DNA from: Halanaerobium kushneri
GTDB lineage: Bacteria; Bacillota; Halanaerobiia; Halanaerobiales; Halanaerobiaceae
Direction: 5' to 3'
DNA length: 64,000 nt
Assembly: GCF_900156285.1 (NCBI RefSeq)
Contig: NZ_FTNC01000002.1
Location: 1 to 64,000 of the forward strand
A program made the position numbers and the translations under genes. Below, in pieces: positions 7,335 through 17,015 of this stretch (position 1 is its first letter; every line of letters starts with the position of its first letter). Below the pieces are notes generated by a model, which worked only from the letters and a program-made list of their open reading frames with translations, ran no database searches and had not been told where the DNA came from.

Positions 7335-8537
7335 TTAACTGTTAATTATTTTAAGATTTTTCTCAATTAATTTTTTTCTAGTCTGAACTGAAGCTGCAGA
7401 ACGAAGTTTGTCTTCTGGAGTGTTTTTTACATAATCAAGCAGACGATTTACTGATGACTCTGCAACATGAATTCTGGTATCAGAAGAAGCATAGTAAATT
7501 AATACCCTTCCATTATCTTCTCTGATAACTCCATTAACAAAAACTACATTTGAGACATCCCCAACCCTTTCTTCCCCATGAGGAGCAATTAAATAGCCTC
7601 CAGGGTTATAAATCACCTTTGTCGGCTTATCTAAATCTGTCATAAAGGCATAGATAACATAACGCAGTCCAGCTGCTGTATTGCGGACTCCATGCGCAAT
7701 ATGCAGCCATCCCTCATCAGTCTTAATTGGAGCATCTCCCTGACCATTTTTGGCTTCCTTAATTGTATGATAGAATTTTTTGTCGATAATTTCTTCTTTT
7801 GTAATCTCAGGATTTTCAATATCTTCTACCAGTCCCCAGCCTATTCCACCACCAGAGCCTGTACTGATAAATCCATCCTGAGGACGGGTATAAAATGCAT
7901 ATTTTCCATCAACAAATTCTGGATGTAAAACTACATTCCGCTGCTGTGGTGAAGGAGTTTTTAAATCCGGAAGTCTTTCCCACTCCTTTAAATCCTTTGT
8001 TCTTACTATACCGGCCTGGGCTTCCGCAGCTGTTGTATCTCCTGGCTCAGCCTCAGGATCTTTTCTTTCAGTACAGAAAATACCATAAACCCAGCCATCT
8101 TCGTGTTTAACCAGACGCATATCATAAACATTAATATCCGGTCTTTCAGTTTCGGGTATTTCAACAGGATAATCCCAGAACTCAAAATTATCAATGCCAT
8201 TATCACTTTCGACAATTGCAAAGAAAGATTTGCGATCTTTACCCTCAGTTCTGACCATTAAATAATACTTATCGTTTAATTTTATTGCTCCCGGATTAAA
8301 GGTTGCATTAATTCCCTGTCTCTCCATTAAAAAGGGATTGCTTTTGTAATTAAGATCATAACGCCAGTAGATGGGGGTATGCTCAGCAGTTAGAACTGGA
8401 TATTTGTAGCGGTAAAAAATCCCATTACCCGGCTCAATTCGTTCATTTTCTCTCTCGACTAAATTACTTCTTTCTCTTTTCAACAAGCGCAGTCTAGTCT
8501 GAAATTCATCCTCTGTCAGTTTTTTCATTAAATCCAT
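7335..8537 (-). CDS. GH130 phosphorylase, probable 4-O-beta-D-mannosyl-D-glucose phosphorylase
   Basis: The 400-residue protein is a five-bladed beta-propeller GH130 phosphorylase. It would split a beta-mannoside with phosphate to give mannose 1-phosphate. Sequence marks of the mannosylglucose phosphorylase subgroup include [25 protein letters not shown] with the likely general acid Asp139, and the C-terminal [14 protein letters not shown]. The upstream neighbour is a cellobiose-2-epimerase type enzyme (8559-9755). Together they would turn mannobiose into mannosylglucose and then into mannose 1-phosphate plus glucose, a known pathway in mannan-degrading bacteria. The gene is the last of the operon and ends at a strong hairpin. 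The exact disaccharide specificity is inferred. Confidence 0.88.
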   Translation of the reverse strand: MDLMKKLTEDEFQTRLRLLKRERSNLVERENERIEPGNGIFYRYKYPVLTAEHTPIYWRYDLNYKSNPFLMERQGINATFNPGAIKLNDKYYLMVRTEGKDRKSFFAIVESDNGIDNFEFWDYPVEIPETERPDINVYDMRLVKHEDGWVYGIFCTERKDPEAEPGDTTAAEAQAGIVRTKDLKEWERLPDLKTPSPQQRNVVLHPEFVDGKYAFYTRPQDGFISTGSGGGIGWGLVEDIENPEITKEEIIDKKFYHTIKEAKNGQGDAPIKTDEGWLHIAHGVRNTAAGLRYVIYAFMTDLDKPTKVIYNPGGYLIAPHGEERVGDVSNVVFVNGVIREDNGRVLIYYASSDTRIHVAESSVNRLLDYVKNTPEDKLRSAASVQTRKKLIEKNLKIINS

Positions 8538-8558
8538 TTGTTATCACCTCATTAATTT

Positions 8559-9755
8559 TTAAGAAAGAATTTGTTTGATCCGATTGATACTTTCGAAACA
8601 GGCCCTGCTGCTGTGATAGGGTGACTTCCAGGCGTTGATTTTTGGTTTGGTAGAAGGCTTTCCCTGCTCATCAACCAGCCAGAACCAGCCTCCATTTTCT
8701 TTGTCAACTAGCCTTTCAATAATATAATTCCAGTTTTTAACTGCTGCTTTAATAAATTTTTCTTCTCCACTCAGCTGATAGGCATTAATGAAACCAACAA
8801 CAGCTTCTGCCTGCGGCCACCAGTGGCGGTCGCTGTCAAGTTTTCCAGCCTCAAATTCATAATAAATACTTCCATCTGCAGCAGTGCCATTTTTAAGAAC
8901 TGCTGCTGCCATTTTTAAAGCAATATCTTCAGTGATTTCTAGAAGCACCTGTTCTCCCAGTACCTCTGCAGCTTCATAAATCAGCCAGCTTCCTTCTATA
9001 TCATGACCATAGGAGATTATATCTGATTTTGAGCTCCAGTCCTGATCAAAAAATAGTTTAAAGTGATATTCTTTTTGATCAACAATCTTATTTATAGTTA
9101 CTTTAATTAATTCTTCCAGTTTCTGCTTCAGTTCAGGATCAGGCCAGACCCGGTAGAGATTTGTATAAGCCTCCAGAATATGCAGGTGAGTATTCATGGA
9201 TTTAGCTGTATTTAGATCTTTTTTACTTAAGCTCATATCTGCTGTTGGTGACCAGTCTCTACTAAAAGCCTCAAAGTAACCACCATATTCTGGGTCATAA
9301 CTCTTATTTTCAATCTGGGCAAAAATATCAACCGCTTTTTTTAAAGCTTCTTCTTTTTCAGCAGCCCGGTAATATTCGCTAAAAGCATAGATACAGAAAG
9401 CCTGACCGTAAATTTGCTTTTTAGCTTGCTTAACTTCTCCTTTATAATTTAGAAGCCAGTAAAAGCCGCCAAACTTTTGATCTTCAAAGTTTTTTATCAA
9501 ATAATCATAGGCTCTTTCTGCCATTTCCAAATATTCAGGATCTTTGTCCTCCCGATAGGCATTGGCAAAACTCCAGAGGATTCTGCTGTTTAAAATTAAA
9601 GACTTATCTGCCTTTTTATTTACCAGCTCAGAGTCTGCTTCTCCATAAAAACCACCATTTTCCTTATCTATAGAATTTTCCAGCCAGAATTGAAGTAAAT
9701 TATCTTTTTCTTCAATAACTGAATCAGCAAATTCCTCTAATAAATTCTTCTTCAT
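8559..9755 (-). CDS. cellobiose 2-epimerase / N-acylglucosamine 2-epimerase family
   Basis: This protein of about 398 residues has the (alpha/alpha)6-barrel repeats of the family, with recurrent ENGGF[YW] and GGFYW motifs and the histidines of SYGHDIEGSW and DRHWWPQAEA. Family members epimerise the reducing-end sugar of cellobiose or mannobiose. Next to a GH130 phosphorylase and a beta-mannosidase, mannobiose to mannosylglucose is the likely reaction. I chose the ATG at 9755, which has GGGGTTGAT upstream. An in-frame TTG eight codons earlier lacks a good site. Its 5' end overlaps a 23-codon frame with an excellent ribosome site (9724-9795) that looks like a relic of another gene. Confidence 0.87.
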   Translation of the reverse strand: MKKNLLEEFADSVIEEKDNLLQFWLENSIDKENGGFYGEADSELVNKKADKSLILNSRILWSFANAYREDKDPEYLEMAERAYDYLIKNFEDQKFGGFYWLLNYKGEVKQAKKQIYGQAFCIYAFSEYYRAAEKEEALKKAVDIFAQIENKSYDPEYGGYFEAFSRDWSPTADMSLSKKDLNTAKSMNTHLHILEAYTNLYRVWPDPELKQKLEELIKVTINKIVDQKEYHFKLFFDQDWSSKSDIISYGHDIEGSWLIYEAAEVLGEQVLLEITEDIALKMAAAVLKNGTAADGSIYYEFEAGKLDSDRHWWPQAEAVVGFINAYQLSGEEKFIKAAVKNWNYIIERLVDKENGGWFWLVDEQGKPSTKPKINAWKSPYHSSRACFESINRIKQILS

Positions 9756-9795
9756 TTTTATCAACCCCTGTATTACCAAATTCTGTGTACTGCAT
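9724..9795 (-). pseudogene. possible relic of an aldo/keto reductase 5' end
   Basis: An ATG at 9795, seven bases after GGAGG, opens a 23-codon frame. Its first residues, MQYTEFGNTGVD, look like the conserved start of aldo/keto reductases (compare MKYRKLGKTGFEVS in the gene at 1078-2061). After that the frame runs out of phase into the start of the epimerase gene and stops at TGA 9724-9726. A deletion that removed most of a reductase gene and left its translation start would give this picture. It could instead act as a leader peptide coupled to the epimerase, or be chance. Confidence 0.35.
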
Positions 9796-9828
9796 GCTTA
9801 TTCCTCCATTTTATTGAATATTTAAAAG

Positions 9829-9867
9829 GTTGAATTACTAAGCTCAATAAGCCTTAATAATTCAACC
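9829..9867 (-). terminator. intercistronic hairpin between mannosidase and epimerase
   Basis: GGTTGAATTA (9829-9838) pairs perfectly with TAATTCAACC (9858-9867), and TTTTAAAT follows on the minus strand. It lies 36 bp after the beta-mannosidase stop. It could be a partial terminator or an mRNA stabiliser inside the operon. Confidence 0.55.
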
Positions 9868-9902
9868 CTCTAATACTAAATTTGCTGATTTATTCGTATT
9901 TA

Positions 9903-12386
9903 TTAATAAGTATCAATTAATGATCTGACAGTCAGTTTAGTTTGGAACTCTTCAGCTCTCAGATCCTGATCTATTTCTGCAATTATCTCTACCTCTCTGC
10001 CAGGATAGAGGTGGAAGAAATTATCAGAAAGCTTTAAGTCACTTTCCTCTAACTCCAGCCAGGTCCAGAGGGCAGTCTTATCTGCTTTCAATTTGAGCCA
10101 GTATTTGCCCGCTTCCAGACGCTTAACTTCAGTCTTAATATTCGGCTCCTGCAGCTGCATGTGTTTTGGTCTGGCAAAAGAAACAAAATTATCAGCAGCT
10201 ATCTCTCCGTCAATTTCTAGCTCCAACCAGAACATTAAATTTCTGGCACCATACTCTTCAACATAGTCCTGAAGTTCAAGAGTTCTCAGATGCTGATTAC
10301 CTGCAGCCTTAATTTCTGCTGCAAATGAATTTTCTAAAATCAGCTGACCACTGACATCTCTTAACTGCCAATTAACCTGACCCTGAAGGTCTTCAAATTT
10401 ATCACTTGTAACGTGAATCTCAACTGTCGAATCATCTAAATTTTCAATACCAGATATCAGCAGGGGCGCATAAAACCTTTTGGCCATATAATGCAGAGCT
10501 TTCCAGCGGCCGTGATAGTCGAGTGAGGACCAGCTTGCTACCGGCCAGTTGTCATTTAGCTGCCAGTAGAGAGTTCCCATGCCACGGGGCATATTGCGGC
10601 GCCAATTTTCTACTGCATATTTAATTCCCAGCCCCTGCAGTATCTGACTGGTCCAGAGAACATTATCAAAGCCCACCGGCAGGCGGAACCAGTCCAGCAT
10701 ATAATGCATTATTGTTGAGTTGCCAATGCCGCTGCGCTGGTGGTGTTCCATAACATAGGAAGTTATATTACGATCCTCTTCTTCAGTGTAGCCATAGACT
10801 GTTTTTGGTTCAGGAAATGACTGAAAACCAAATTCACTGTTAAAGCGGTGCTCACAGCTTCTGTACCATTCAAATGGTTTTTTACCGTGCCAGACATCCC
10901 AGAGGTGGGCATCTCCCCAGTCGGGATTATTAAAATCGTTGCGGTCTCCTTCTGGACTGTGAGGACTTCCAGGCCAGTAATCAGTCTGGGGATCATGGTC
11001 GGCCACAACTTCCGGCAGCAGGTCATCAAATAACTTTTTATAATCATCCCAGGGCATGGTAATTTTTTCACTGTCCCACTCATCAGCTGCTATCCCCTGC
11101 TCAATTTCGTTGTTGCCACACCAGAGCGCCAGAGAAGCATGGTGGCGGATTCTTTTTACATTTTCTTCTGCTTCAATTTTAACATTTTCCATAAAATCAT
11201 CATCAAAACTGGGGTAGGTTCCGCAGGCAAAGATAAAGTCCTGCCAGACAGTTAGACCAAGTTCATCACAAATTTCATAAAAGTCATCACTCTCATAAAG
11301 GCCCCCTCCCCAAACTCGAAGCATATTCATATTTGCTGCAGCTGCAGATTCTAAAAGCTCTCTGTAATCCTTTCTTTTAACTCGGGAAACAAAGGCATCT
11401 GCAGGTATCCAGTTAGCACCTTTGGCAAAAAAGTCTCTACCATTGGCTCTAAATTTAAATGACTGACCCCACTGATCATCCTCAGTAATTAATTCTAATT
11501 CTCTCAGCCCAATTTTTTTCCGAATTGAATCCAGTCTCTGACCGCCACTGTCAAATATTGAAATTTCCAGTTCATAAAGCGGCTGTTCTCCCATTCCGTT
11601 GGGCCACCAGAGCTCAGGCTCCTCAACCTCAAATTCAATTTTTGCTTTTTCACCTTTAATTTCAAATTTGTTTTTATAAACATTTTTATCTGCCAGTGAA
11701 AACTTTACTTCAATATTTAAATCTTCAGCTGCAACTTTTTCTGTCTGCAGATCAAGCGCCAGTTCTACACTACCGCTTTCCAGATGCTGCTGTTCAACTT
11801 TTAGTTCCTCAATTCTGGCTTTTTCAAGGGCAATCAGCTCAATATCTTTCCAGATCCCCATTGTAACCAGCATCGGTCCCCAGTCCCAGCCAAAGTTGCT
11901 TGGCTGTTTGCGCAGCCAGCCCCCTCCATGTAGACGATGATCACCAACACTCCAGGCTGGAATATGAAACTCCTTATCTTTTTCTTTTAAGTAAGGCAGA
12001 GGTGAATTAAAGTGAACTCTAATTGTATTTTCTCCCTCTTTTAGATACTGTTTAATTTCAAATTCCCAGTTTCTATACATATTATTTGTTTCGGCAATCT
12101 TTTGCTGATTAATATAAATTTCAGCCAGAGTATCAAGACCTTGAGCATTAAGCATAATTTTCTCCGACTCCAGAAATTCCTGATCCAGCTTAAATTTTCT
12201 GCTGTAATCCCAGTTGCTCTCACCAATCCACATTAATTTTTCTTCATTATTTCTATAAAATGGATCATCAATCTTATCTGCATTGATTAAATCAGTATGC
12301 ACACAACCTGGAACTTCTGCCTCAATCTCATTCTGTTCAGTACTATTTTTTAAATACCATTTTCCATTTAAAGATAACTTTTTCAT
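9903..12386 (-). CDS. GH2 beta-mannosidase
   Basis: The 827-residue enzyme would release mannose from the non-reducing end of beta-manno-oligosaccharides in the cytoplasm, as no signal peptide is present. The N-terminal jelly-roll domain begins at once (LNGKWYLKN) and contains WGPMLVTMGIW near residue 170. The barrel holds the acid/base Glu427 in WCGNNEIEQ and the nucleophile Glu518 in NSEFGFQSFP. The segments LRVWGGGLYE and YWQLNDNWPV are typical of beta-mannosidases within GH2. The length is normal. It stands between the chemoreceptor (12424) and the epimerase (8559) in the mannoside operon. Confidence in beta-mannosidase over other GH2 activities is high. Confidence 0.93.
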   Translation of the reverse strand: MKKLSLNGKWYLKNSTEQNEIEAEVPGCVHTDLINADKIDDPFYRNNEEKLMWIGESNWDYSRKFKLDQEFLESEKIMLNAQGLDTLAEIYINQQKIAETNNMYRNWEFEIKQYLKEGENTIRVHFNSPLPYLKEKDKEFHIPAWSVGDHRLHGGGWLRKQPSNFGWDWGPMLVTMGIWKDIELIALEKARIEELKVEQQHLESGSVELALDLQTEKVAAEDLNIEVKFSLADKNVYKNKFEIKGEKAKIEFEVEEPELWWPNGMGEQPLYELEISIFDSGGQRLDSIRKKIGLRELELITEDDQWGQSFKFRANGRDFFAKGANWIPADAFVSRVKRKDYRELLESAAAANMNMLRVWGGGLYESDDFYEICDELGLTVWQDFIFACGTYPSFDDDFMENVKIEAEENVKRIRHHASLALWCGNNEIEQGIAADEWDSEKITMPWDDYKKLFDDLLPEVVADHDPQTDYWPGSPHSPEGDRNDFNNPDWGDAHLWDVWHGKKPFEWYRSCEHRFNSEFGFQSFPEPKTVYGYTEEEDRNITSYVMEHHQRSGIGNSTIMHYMLDWFRLPVGFDNVLWTSQILQGLGIKYAVENWRRNMPRGMGTLYWQLNDNWPVASWSSLDYHGRWKALHYMAKRFYAPLLISGIENLDDSTVEIHVTSDKFEDLQGQVNWQLRDVSGQLILENSFAAEIKAAGNQHLRTLELQDYVEEYGARNLMFWLELEIDGEIAADNFVSFARPKHMQLQEPNIKTEVKRLEAGKYWLKLKADKTALWTWLELEESDLKLSDNFFHLYPGREVEIIAEIDQDLRAEEFQTKLTVRSLIDTY

Positions 12387-12423
12387 CTTCTCACCTCTTT
12401 ATAGTTTAAAAGACACTAAACAA

Positions 12424-14520
12424 TTATTCAATATTAAAATCATTAATATTTTTTAACAAATTCTCAGACATTGATTTTAATTCTACTGCAGTGCTTAATA
12501 TTTCATCTGTAGATGCTGCCTGTTCTTCAGTTGAAGCAGAAATCTGCTCTGAACTAGAAGCAAAATCTCGAGTTACCTTGGCAATATCATTAATTGCATT
12601 TTCTACATTTTCGCTTTCTTCTCGCATAGAACTGATTCTTTTTACAACATTGTTGATTGACCCGCCGAGATTATTAGACACTTTTCTAATTTCCTTAAAA
12701 ATGCTGCTTGTCTCTTCAATACTGTCTACACTTGCCTCCACCAGTTCTTCGTTCTGATCCATAGAATTAACTGCCTTATTAACTCCAAGTTGAATCTTTT
12801 CGATTAATTTTGATATTTTTTCTGTGGCACCTGCAGATTCTTCCGCCAGTGATCTAATTTCATCCGCAACCACAGAAAATCCTCGGCCAGCTTCTCCAGC
12901 CCTTGCAGCCTCAATAGCAGCATTTAAAGCTAATAGATTGGTTTGATTAGAAATATCATTAATTAAGACCACAATATCACCGATTTCTTCGGACATCCTA
13001 CCCAAATTTTGAATTAATTCTGCTACCTCTTTCGTCTCCTGACTTAAGTCATTAATATTATTAATTGAACTTGATACACTCTGGTTACCCTCTTCAATAC
13101 TGGATAAAACCTCATCTGCTCCGGCTTCAATTTCCTCTGCATTTTTGTTAACCTCTTTAATTTCTTTATTTAAACGCTGCACATTATTATTACTTTCTTC
13201 AATCTGAGCCAGCTGTTCTTCCGATCCAGCTGAAAGATTCTCTACAGCCAACCCTACATCTTCTGCCCCCTGATTAACTTCTCTACTGTTCTGATCCATT
13301 TTTTCGGCAGAACTATTTAAACTTTCTGCCTGCTGATTAATATCAACTACCAATTTACTTAATTCTTCCAGCATTTCATTAAATATACCGGCCATAATTC
13401 CAATTTCATCTTTTCGCTTGAGAGCATTTTTATTCATTTTGACCTGGTCTCGCAGATCACCATTTTTCATCTTTCTAAATGATTCCATAAAAGAAGAAAG
13501 TGGTTTTAACTGCCAGCTGATAAAAAAGACCGTGATTATCAGAGCAAGAACTAAAAAGACACCAGAAACTGTCCAGATTGTTCTGCCCAGTCTATCTACA
13601 GGGGCAAGCATCTGCTCAGTAGGAATTTCTACTGCCAGAGCTAAATTTTTTGTTATCTGATTTTTGAGTAAATAATAACCTCCAACTTCTTTCGAATTAA
13701 CAGAATTTTGCTCTGTTACATTATCTATAAACCAGTCATTATCTACCTGAGAAGCAAAAAGTTCTCTTTCTTGAGCTCTAATGATCTGTCCGTCTGAATT
13801 AATCAATTTATAGTTTTCAGCATTTTCAACATTTAGGCTTTGCAGTTCAGAATAAACTATTTCAGGATTTAAAGCAAGAACTATATAGGCAGTAACTGTT
13901 TCACCATCATCAGCATAAATGGGAGAATTATAAAGTAAATAATTTTGCTTATTTTCTTTATGAATGGTTCCAAAACTTATATTTTTATATAAATTTTGAT
14001 TCAATTTTTCTTTTAGGTAATGATCATGATCCTCTAAAGCCTGCGCTGAATAGGCTCTAGAATCCGAAATTACTGTCCCATCTGCCATTACTAGATAGGC
14101 GTACTCAATATTTTCAAAATTATTTCTAACTGATCTTAAGGCACCTGCGGTTGAGTACTGCATTCCCATAAAAGAATCTATATTAGCAGCAAATTCCTCT
14201 CTGGCTCCAGCATCTGCCTCACCGCCGGGATAAAGTCCCTCCATTAAGGCAAAGTAACCGTTAAAACTACTGTTAGACTTAATAGTATCAATCTGCCTGT
14301 CAAGTGTTTTCAACATCGCTTTTACATTGGTTTGATAGGACGAAGCGACCAGATTAATATTTTCATCAATTTGATTTCGTACGATTTCGGAAGCAGAATT
14401 AAAAGTCAAATAACTTATTGCTCCCAGTACCAGCAGTAAAATTAAGATAATAATAGCGGAAATCTTCCATTTCAATGAATTAAAAAAAGATAAATTTTTA
14501 TTTTGCTTTTGAGCAGACAT
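12424..14520 (-). CDS. methyl-accepting chemotaxis protein with an extracytoplasmic sensor domain
   Basis: The 698-residue protein has an N-terminal membrane helix (about 17-38), a sensor region of about 270 residues that looks like a Cache domain, a second helix (about 318-340), a HAMP linker and a long signalling coiled coil. The highly conserved hairpin tip carries [19 protein letters not shown] and [15 protein letters not shown], where CheA and CheW bind. It sits inside the carbohydrate operon between GH1 and the beta-mannosidase. That suggests a receptor that senses the sugar, or a binding protein loaded with it, so that movement and use are expressed together. The ligand itself is not known. 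The gene follows an unusually structured 160-bp intergenic region. Confidence 0.92.
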   Translation of the reverse strand: MSAQKQNKNLSFFNSLKWKISAIIILILLLVLGAISYLTFNSASEIVRNQIDENINLVASSYQTNVKAMLKTLDRQIDTIKSNSSFNGYFALMEGLYPGGEADAGAREEFAANIDSFMGMQYSTAGALRSVRNNFENIEYAYLVMADGTVISDSRAYSAQALEDHDHYLKEKLNQNLYKNISFGTIHKENKQNYLLYNSPIYADDGETVTAYIVLALNPEIVYSELQSLNVENAENYKLINSDGQIIRAQERELFASQVDNDWFIDNVTEQNSVNSKEVGGYYLLKNQITKNLALAVEIPTEQMLAPVDRLGRTIWTVSGVFLVLALIITVFFISWQLKPLSSFMESFRKMKNGDLRDQVKMNKNALKRKDEIGIMAGIFNEMLEELSKLVVDINQQAESLNSSAEKMDQNSREVNQGAEDVGLAVENLSAGSEEQLAQIEESNNNVQRLNKEIKEVNKNAEEIEAGADEVLSSIEEGNQSVSSSINNINDLSQETKEVAELIQNLGRMSEEIGDIVVLINDISNQTNLLALNAAIEAARAGEAGRGFSVVADEIRSLAEESAGATEKISKLIEKIQLGVNKAVNSMDQNEELVEASVDSIEETSSIFKEIRKVSNNLGGSINNVVKRISSMREESENVENAINDIAKVTRDFASSSEQISASTEEQAASTDEILSTAVELKSMSENLLKNINDFNIE

Positions 14521-14551
14521 CTTTTTTTCCTCCTGCTTTCAATTTTTAAAT

Positions 14552-14637
14552 CAATAAAGCTTAAAGCAGCCAGAAGATTTATAAAACTGGTATAGGGGAA
14601 CCAGCTTATTTACTTAAGCAGCTTTAAGCTTTAATTG
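14552..14637 (-). promoter_or_regulatory. structured intergenic element before the chemoreceptor gene
   Basis: Outer arms CAATAAAGCTTAAAGC (14552-14567) and GCTTTAAGCTTTAATTG (14621-14637) are nearly perfect inverted copies. Between them an inner hairpin CTGGT (14587-14591) / ACCAG (14600-14604) fits. In the GH1-chemoreceptor transcript this would fold into a long forked stem. I considered known riboswitches and found no match. It may be a processing site, an attenuator or a small repeat element. Confidence 0.5.
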
Positions 14638-14683
14638 AAAATTAATTAAATAAAATATTTAATCATCATTTGTAAATTAATCT

Positions 14684-16036
14684 CTATTTATTTTTCAGTC
14701 CATTATTTTCAATTACATCTTTTAATAATCTGGCGCTATCTTTTAGAATTCGTTTCTGATGATTATCATAATCAATATAAATTATTCCAAATCGCTTATT
14801 ATAACCGTAGGCCCACTCAAAGTTATCCATCAGAGACCAGACATAATAACCAGCCAAATTAACTCCAGCTTCAAGTGCCTGATGAGCAGCTTTAAAATGC
14901 TCCTTTAAATAATTTACTCGTTTTGGGTCATGAACACTGCCATCTTCTGCAATCTGATCATCATAAGCAGCTCCATTTTCAGTTATAAAGATAGGTCCCT
15001 TAGTATATTCCCGATCAAGCCTTTTTAAAAGATCAGTTAAACCTTTAGGATATACTTCCCAGTTCATCTCAGTATATTCAGCTTCTGGTTTAATAGTTTT
15101 AAAGTTATAAAATTCATCTTCATCATATTTTACAACAGCTCGAGAATAATAATTTATTCCCAGAAAATCGATCTCTCTGCTGATTATATCCAGATCTCCT
15201 GCTTTTACTTCAAAAGGTTGATCAAATTTATTCTGATAAAGATCCATTAATTTTTCTGGATACTTCCCCTTAAATACAGGATCTAAAAACCAGCGATTAT
15301 TAAAAGCATCACAGTAATCAGCTGCAATCTGATCTTTTTTACTATCACTATTTGGATATACATGATTTAAATTGAGAGTGATTCCAAGCTCACCATCAAT
15401 ACCACTTTCTCTAAAACTTTGAGCAGCCAGACCGTGGGAAAGTAGAACATTATGTGCTACCTGAAGTGCTTTTTGAAGTTCCTGATTACCTGGAGCATGT
15501 TCTCCCCACAGATTGGCCACCATCGAAACTACCATCGGCTCATTATGAGTGATCCAGCGCGGAATTAGATCTCCCAGCTCCCTATACATAATCTGAGCAT
15601 ACTGATCAAAATATTTAGCAGTATCTCTGTTTTCCCAACCACCATTATCCTGTAATTTCTGAGGTAAGTCCCAGTGATAAAGGGTCGCGGCCGGTTTGAT
15701 TCCGGCTTCTAATAATTCTTCAACAAGATTTTTGTAAAAATCAATTCCTTTTTGATTAATTTTACCATTACCAGCAGGCAAAATTCTGGGCCAGGAAATA
15801 GAGAACCTGTAAGTATCCAGACCAATTTTTTGCATAAGTTTAATATCTTCCTGATAACGATGATAGTGGTCACAGGCCAGATCACCTGTATCGTTATTTG
15901 CTATATTTCCTTTTTGATGGGTAAATCTATCCCAGATAGATTCACCTTTACCATCTTCATTATAAGCTCCTTCAATCTGATAGGATGCTGTTGCAGCACC
16001 CCACTCAAAATTTTCGGGAAAGACTATTTCTGCCAT
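14684..16036 (-). CDS. GH1 beta-glucosidase / beta-glycosidase
   Basis: The enzyme of 450 residues is a full-length family 1 glycoside hydrolase with no signal peptide. It opens with FPENFEWGAATASYQIEG. The acid/base Glu166 is in THNEP and the nucleophile Glu353 in ITENG, and these spacings are standard. GH1 enzymes of this type cleave cellobiose and other beta-glucosides, and some also act on beta-mannosides. Here it would process imported gluco- and manno-oligosaccharides. I chose the ATG at 16036, which has AGAGGAGG nine bases upstream. An in-frame TTG seven codons earlier has no site. It is 55 bp from the transporter gene before it and belongs to the same operon. Confidence 0.93.
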   Translation of the reverse strand: MAEIVFPENFEWGAATASYQIEGAYNEDGKGESIWDRFTHQKGNIANNDTGDLACDHYHRYQEDIKLMQKIGLDTYRFSISWPRILPAGNGKINQKGIDFYKNLVEELLEAGIKPAATLYHWDLPQKLQDNGGWENRDTAKYFDQYAQIMYRELGDLIPRWITHNEPMVVSMVANLWGEHAPGNQELQKALQVAHNVLLSHGLAAQSFRESGIDGELGITLNLNHVYPNSDSKKDQIAADYCDAFNNRWFLDPVFKGKYPEKLMDLYQNKFDQPFEVKAGDLDIISREIDFLGINYYSRAVVKYDEDEFYNFKTIKPEAEYTEMNWEVYPKGLTDLLKRLDREYTKGPIFITENGAAYDDQIAEDGSVHDPKRVNYLKEHFKAAHQALEAGVNLAGYYVWSLMDNFEWAYGYNKRFGIIYIDYDNHQKRILKDSARLLKDVIENNGLKNK

Positions 16037-16091
16037 CCAAAAGCCTCCTCTATCCAAATCTAATCATCAAAATCTTATTACAAAAGTAATA

Positions 16092-17015
16092 CTATTTATC
16101 ACTGAATAAAACACTGTGTTCTTCTTCTATTTCAACAAATCCTTTACCCTGATTTTCTTGATAGAATTCCTTAACATCCTGTACAACCTGTTCTGGTAGA
16201 AATTCTTCATCCGGATCCCAGCGCTCACCTATTTCGGGAACTGCTTCAAATAACATCTGAGTATAGGGATGAGTTGCATTTTCATAAACTTTTTTGGTAT
16301 CTCCTCTTTCTACCAGTCTTCCTTTATACATAATTAATGAGTGATCGGAAATATAATAACCAAGGTTTAAATCATGGGTGATAAAAATAACTGCCATACC
16401 ATGTTTCTTGCAGGATTCTACCAGTAAATTTAAAACACCAATTCTGGTTGATGCATCAAGCATACTAATTAACTCATCTGCTATTAGTACATCTACATCC
16501 ATCAGTAAAGCTCTAGCAATCAGTAATCTCTGCAGCTGACCTCCACTTAACTGATGCGGAAATTTTCCCAGAGTCCGATCAGGATTTAAGTTAACATCAA
16601 AAAGTGCCTCTCTAATCGCCTGATCTTTGTCTTCATAATCTAAATCAAAAGAATCAAAAATCAAATCAAAAACTCTATCCACTCTGTATAAGGGATTAAA
16701 AGTTGCAAATGGATCCTGAAAAATCCCCTGAACCCGACGATAATACTGTTTAGTTTCTTCTTTTTCTTTGATCTCAGAAATATCTTTACCATTATATATT
16801 ATCTTTCCCTCACTGGGATTTATTAGCTTCAAAATTAATTTTCCAACGGTTGTCTTTCCACTACCGCTTTCTCCAATTAAAGAAATAATTTTTCCTTTTT
16901 CAATGTCGAATGATATATCTTTGGCAGCCACAGTATATTCTGGATTTAAAATTCCACTTTTAAAGACTTTGGTTAAACCCTGTACTGACATTACAACATC
17001 TTTATTTTTAGCCAT
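16092..17015 (-). CDS. Opp/Dpp-family ABC transporter ATP-binding protein (OppF type)
   Basis: The protein of 307 residues has Walker A GESGSGKTT, Q-loop GIFQDPFATFNP, signature LSGGQLQRL and Walker B VDVLIADELIS, followed by FITHDL. It is one of the two ATPases that power the adjacent permeases. Its start overlaps the end of the other ATPase gene by 8 bp. I chose the ATG at 17015, preceded by AGGAAGTG. The family is named for peptides, but such transporters carry manno- and cello-oligosaccharides in Thermotoga and relatives. The surrounding hydrolases make that the likely cargo. Confidence 0.9.
   Translation of the reverse strand: MAKNKDVVMSVQGLTKVFKSGILNPEYTVAAKDISFDIEKGKIISLIGESGSGKTTVGKLILKLINPSEGKIIYNGKDISEIKEKEETKQYYRRVQGIFQDPFATFNPLYRVDRVFDLIFDSFDLDYEDKDQAIREALFDVNLNPDRTLGKFPHQLSGGQLQRLLIARALLMDVDVLIADELISMLDASTRIGVLNLLVESCKKHGMAVIFITHDLNLGYYISDHSLIMYKGRLVERGDTKKVYENATHPYTQMLFEAVPEIGERWDPDEEFLPEQVVQDVKEFYQENQGKGFVEIEEEHSVLFSDK

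Noticed and set aside
9756-9779. TTG start at 9779 for the epimerase
   Set aside because: It lacks a ribosome site, while the ATG at 9755 has GGGGTTGAT at suitable distance.
10763-11083. 106-codon minus-strand frame inside the beta-mannosidase
   Set aside because: It is a shifted-frame shadow of the GH2 gene and overlaps its catalytic region.
14521-14683. possible c-di-GMP riboswitch before the chemoreceptor gene
   Set aside because: The strong inverted repeats do not contain the conserved core of either c-di-GMP class, so only an unnamed structured element is reported.
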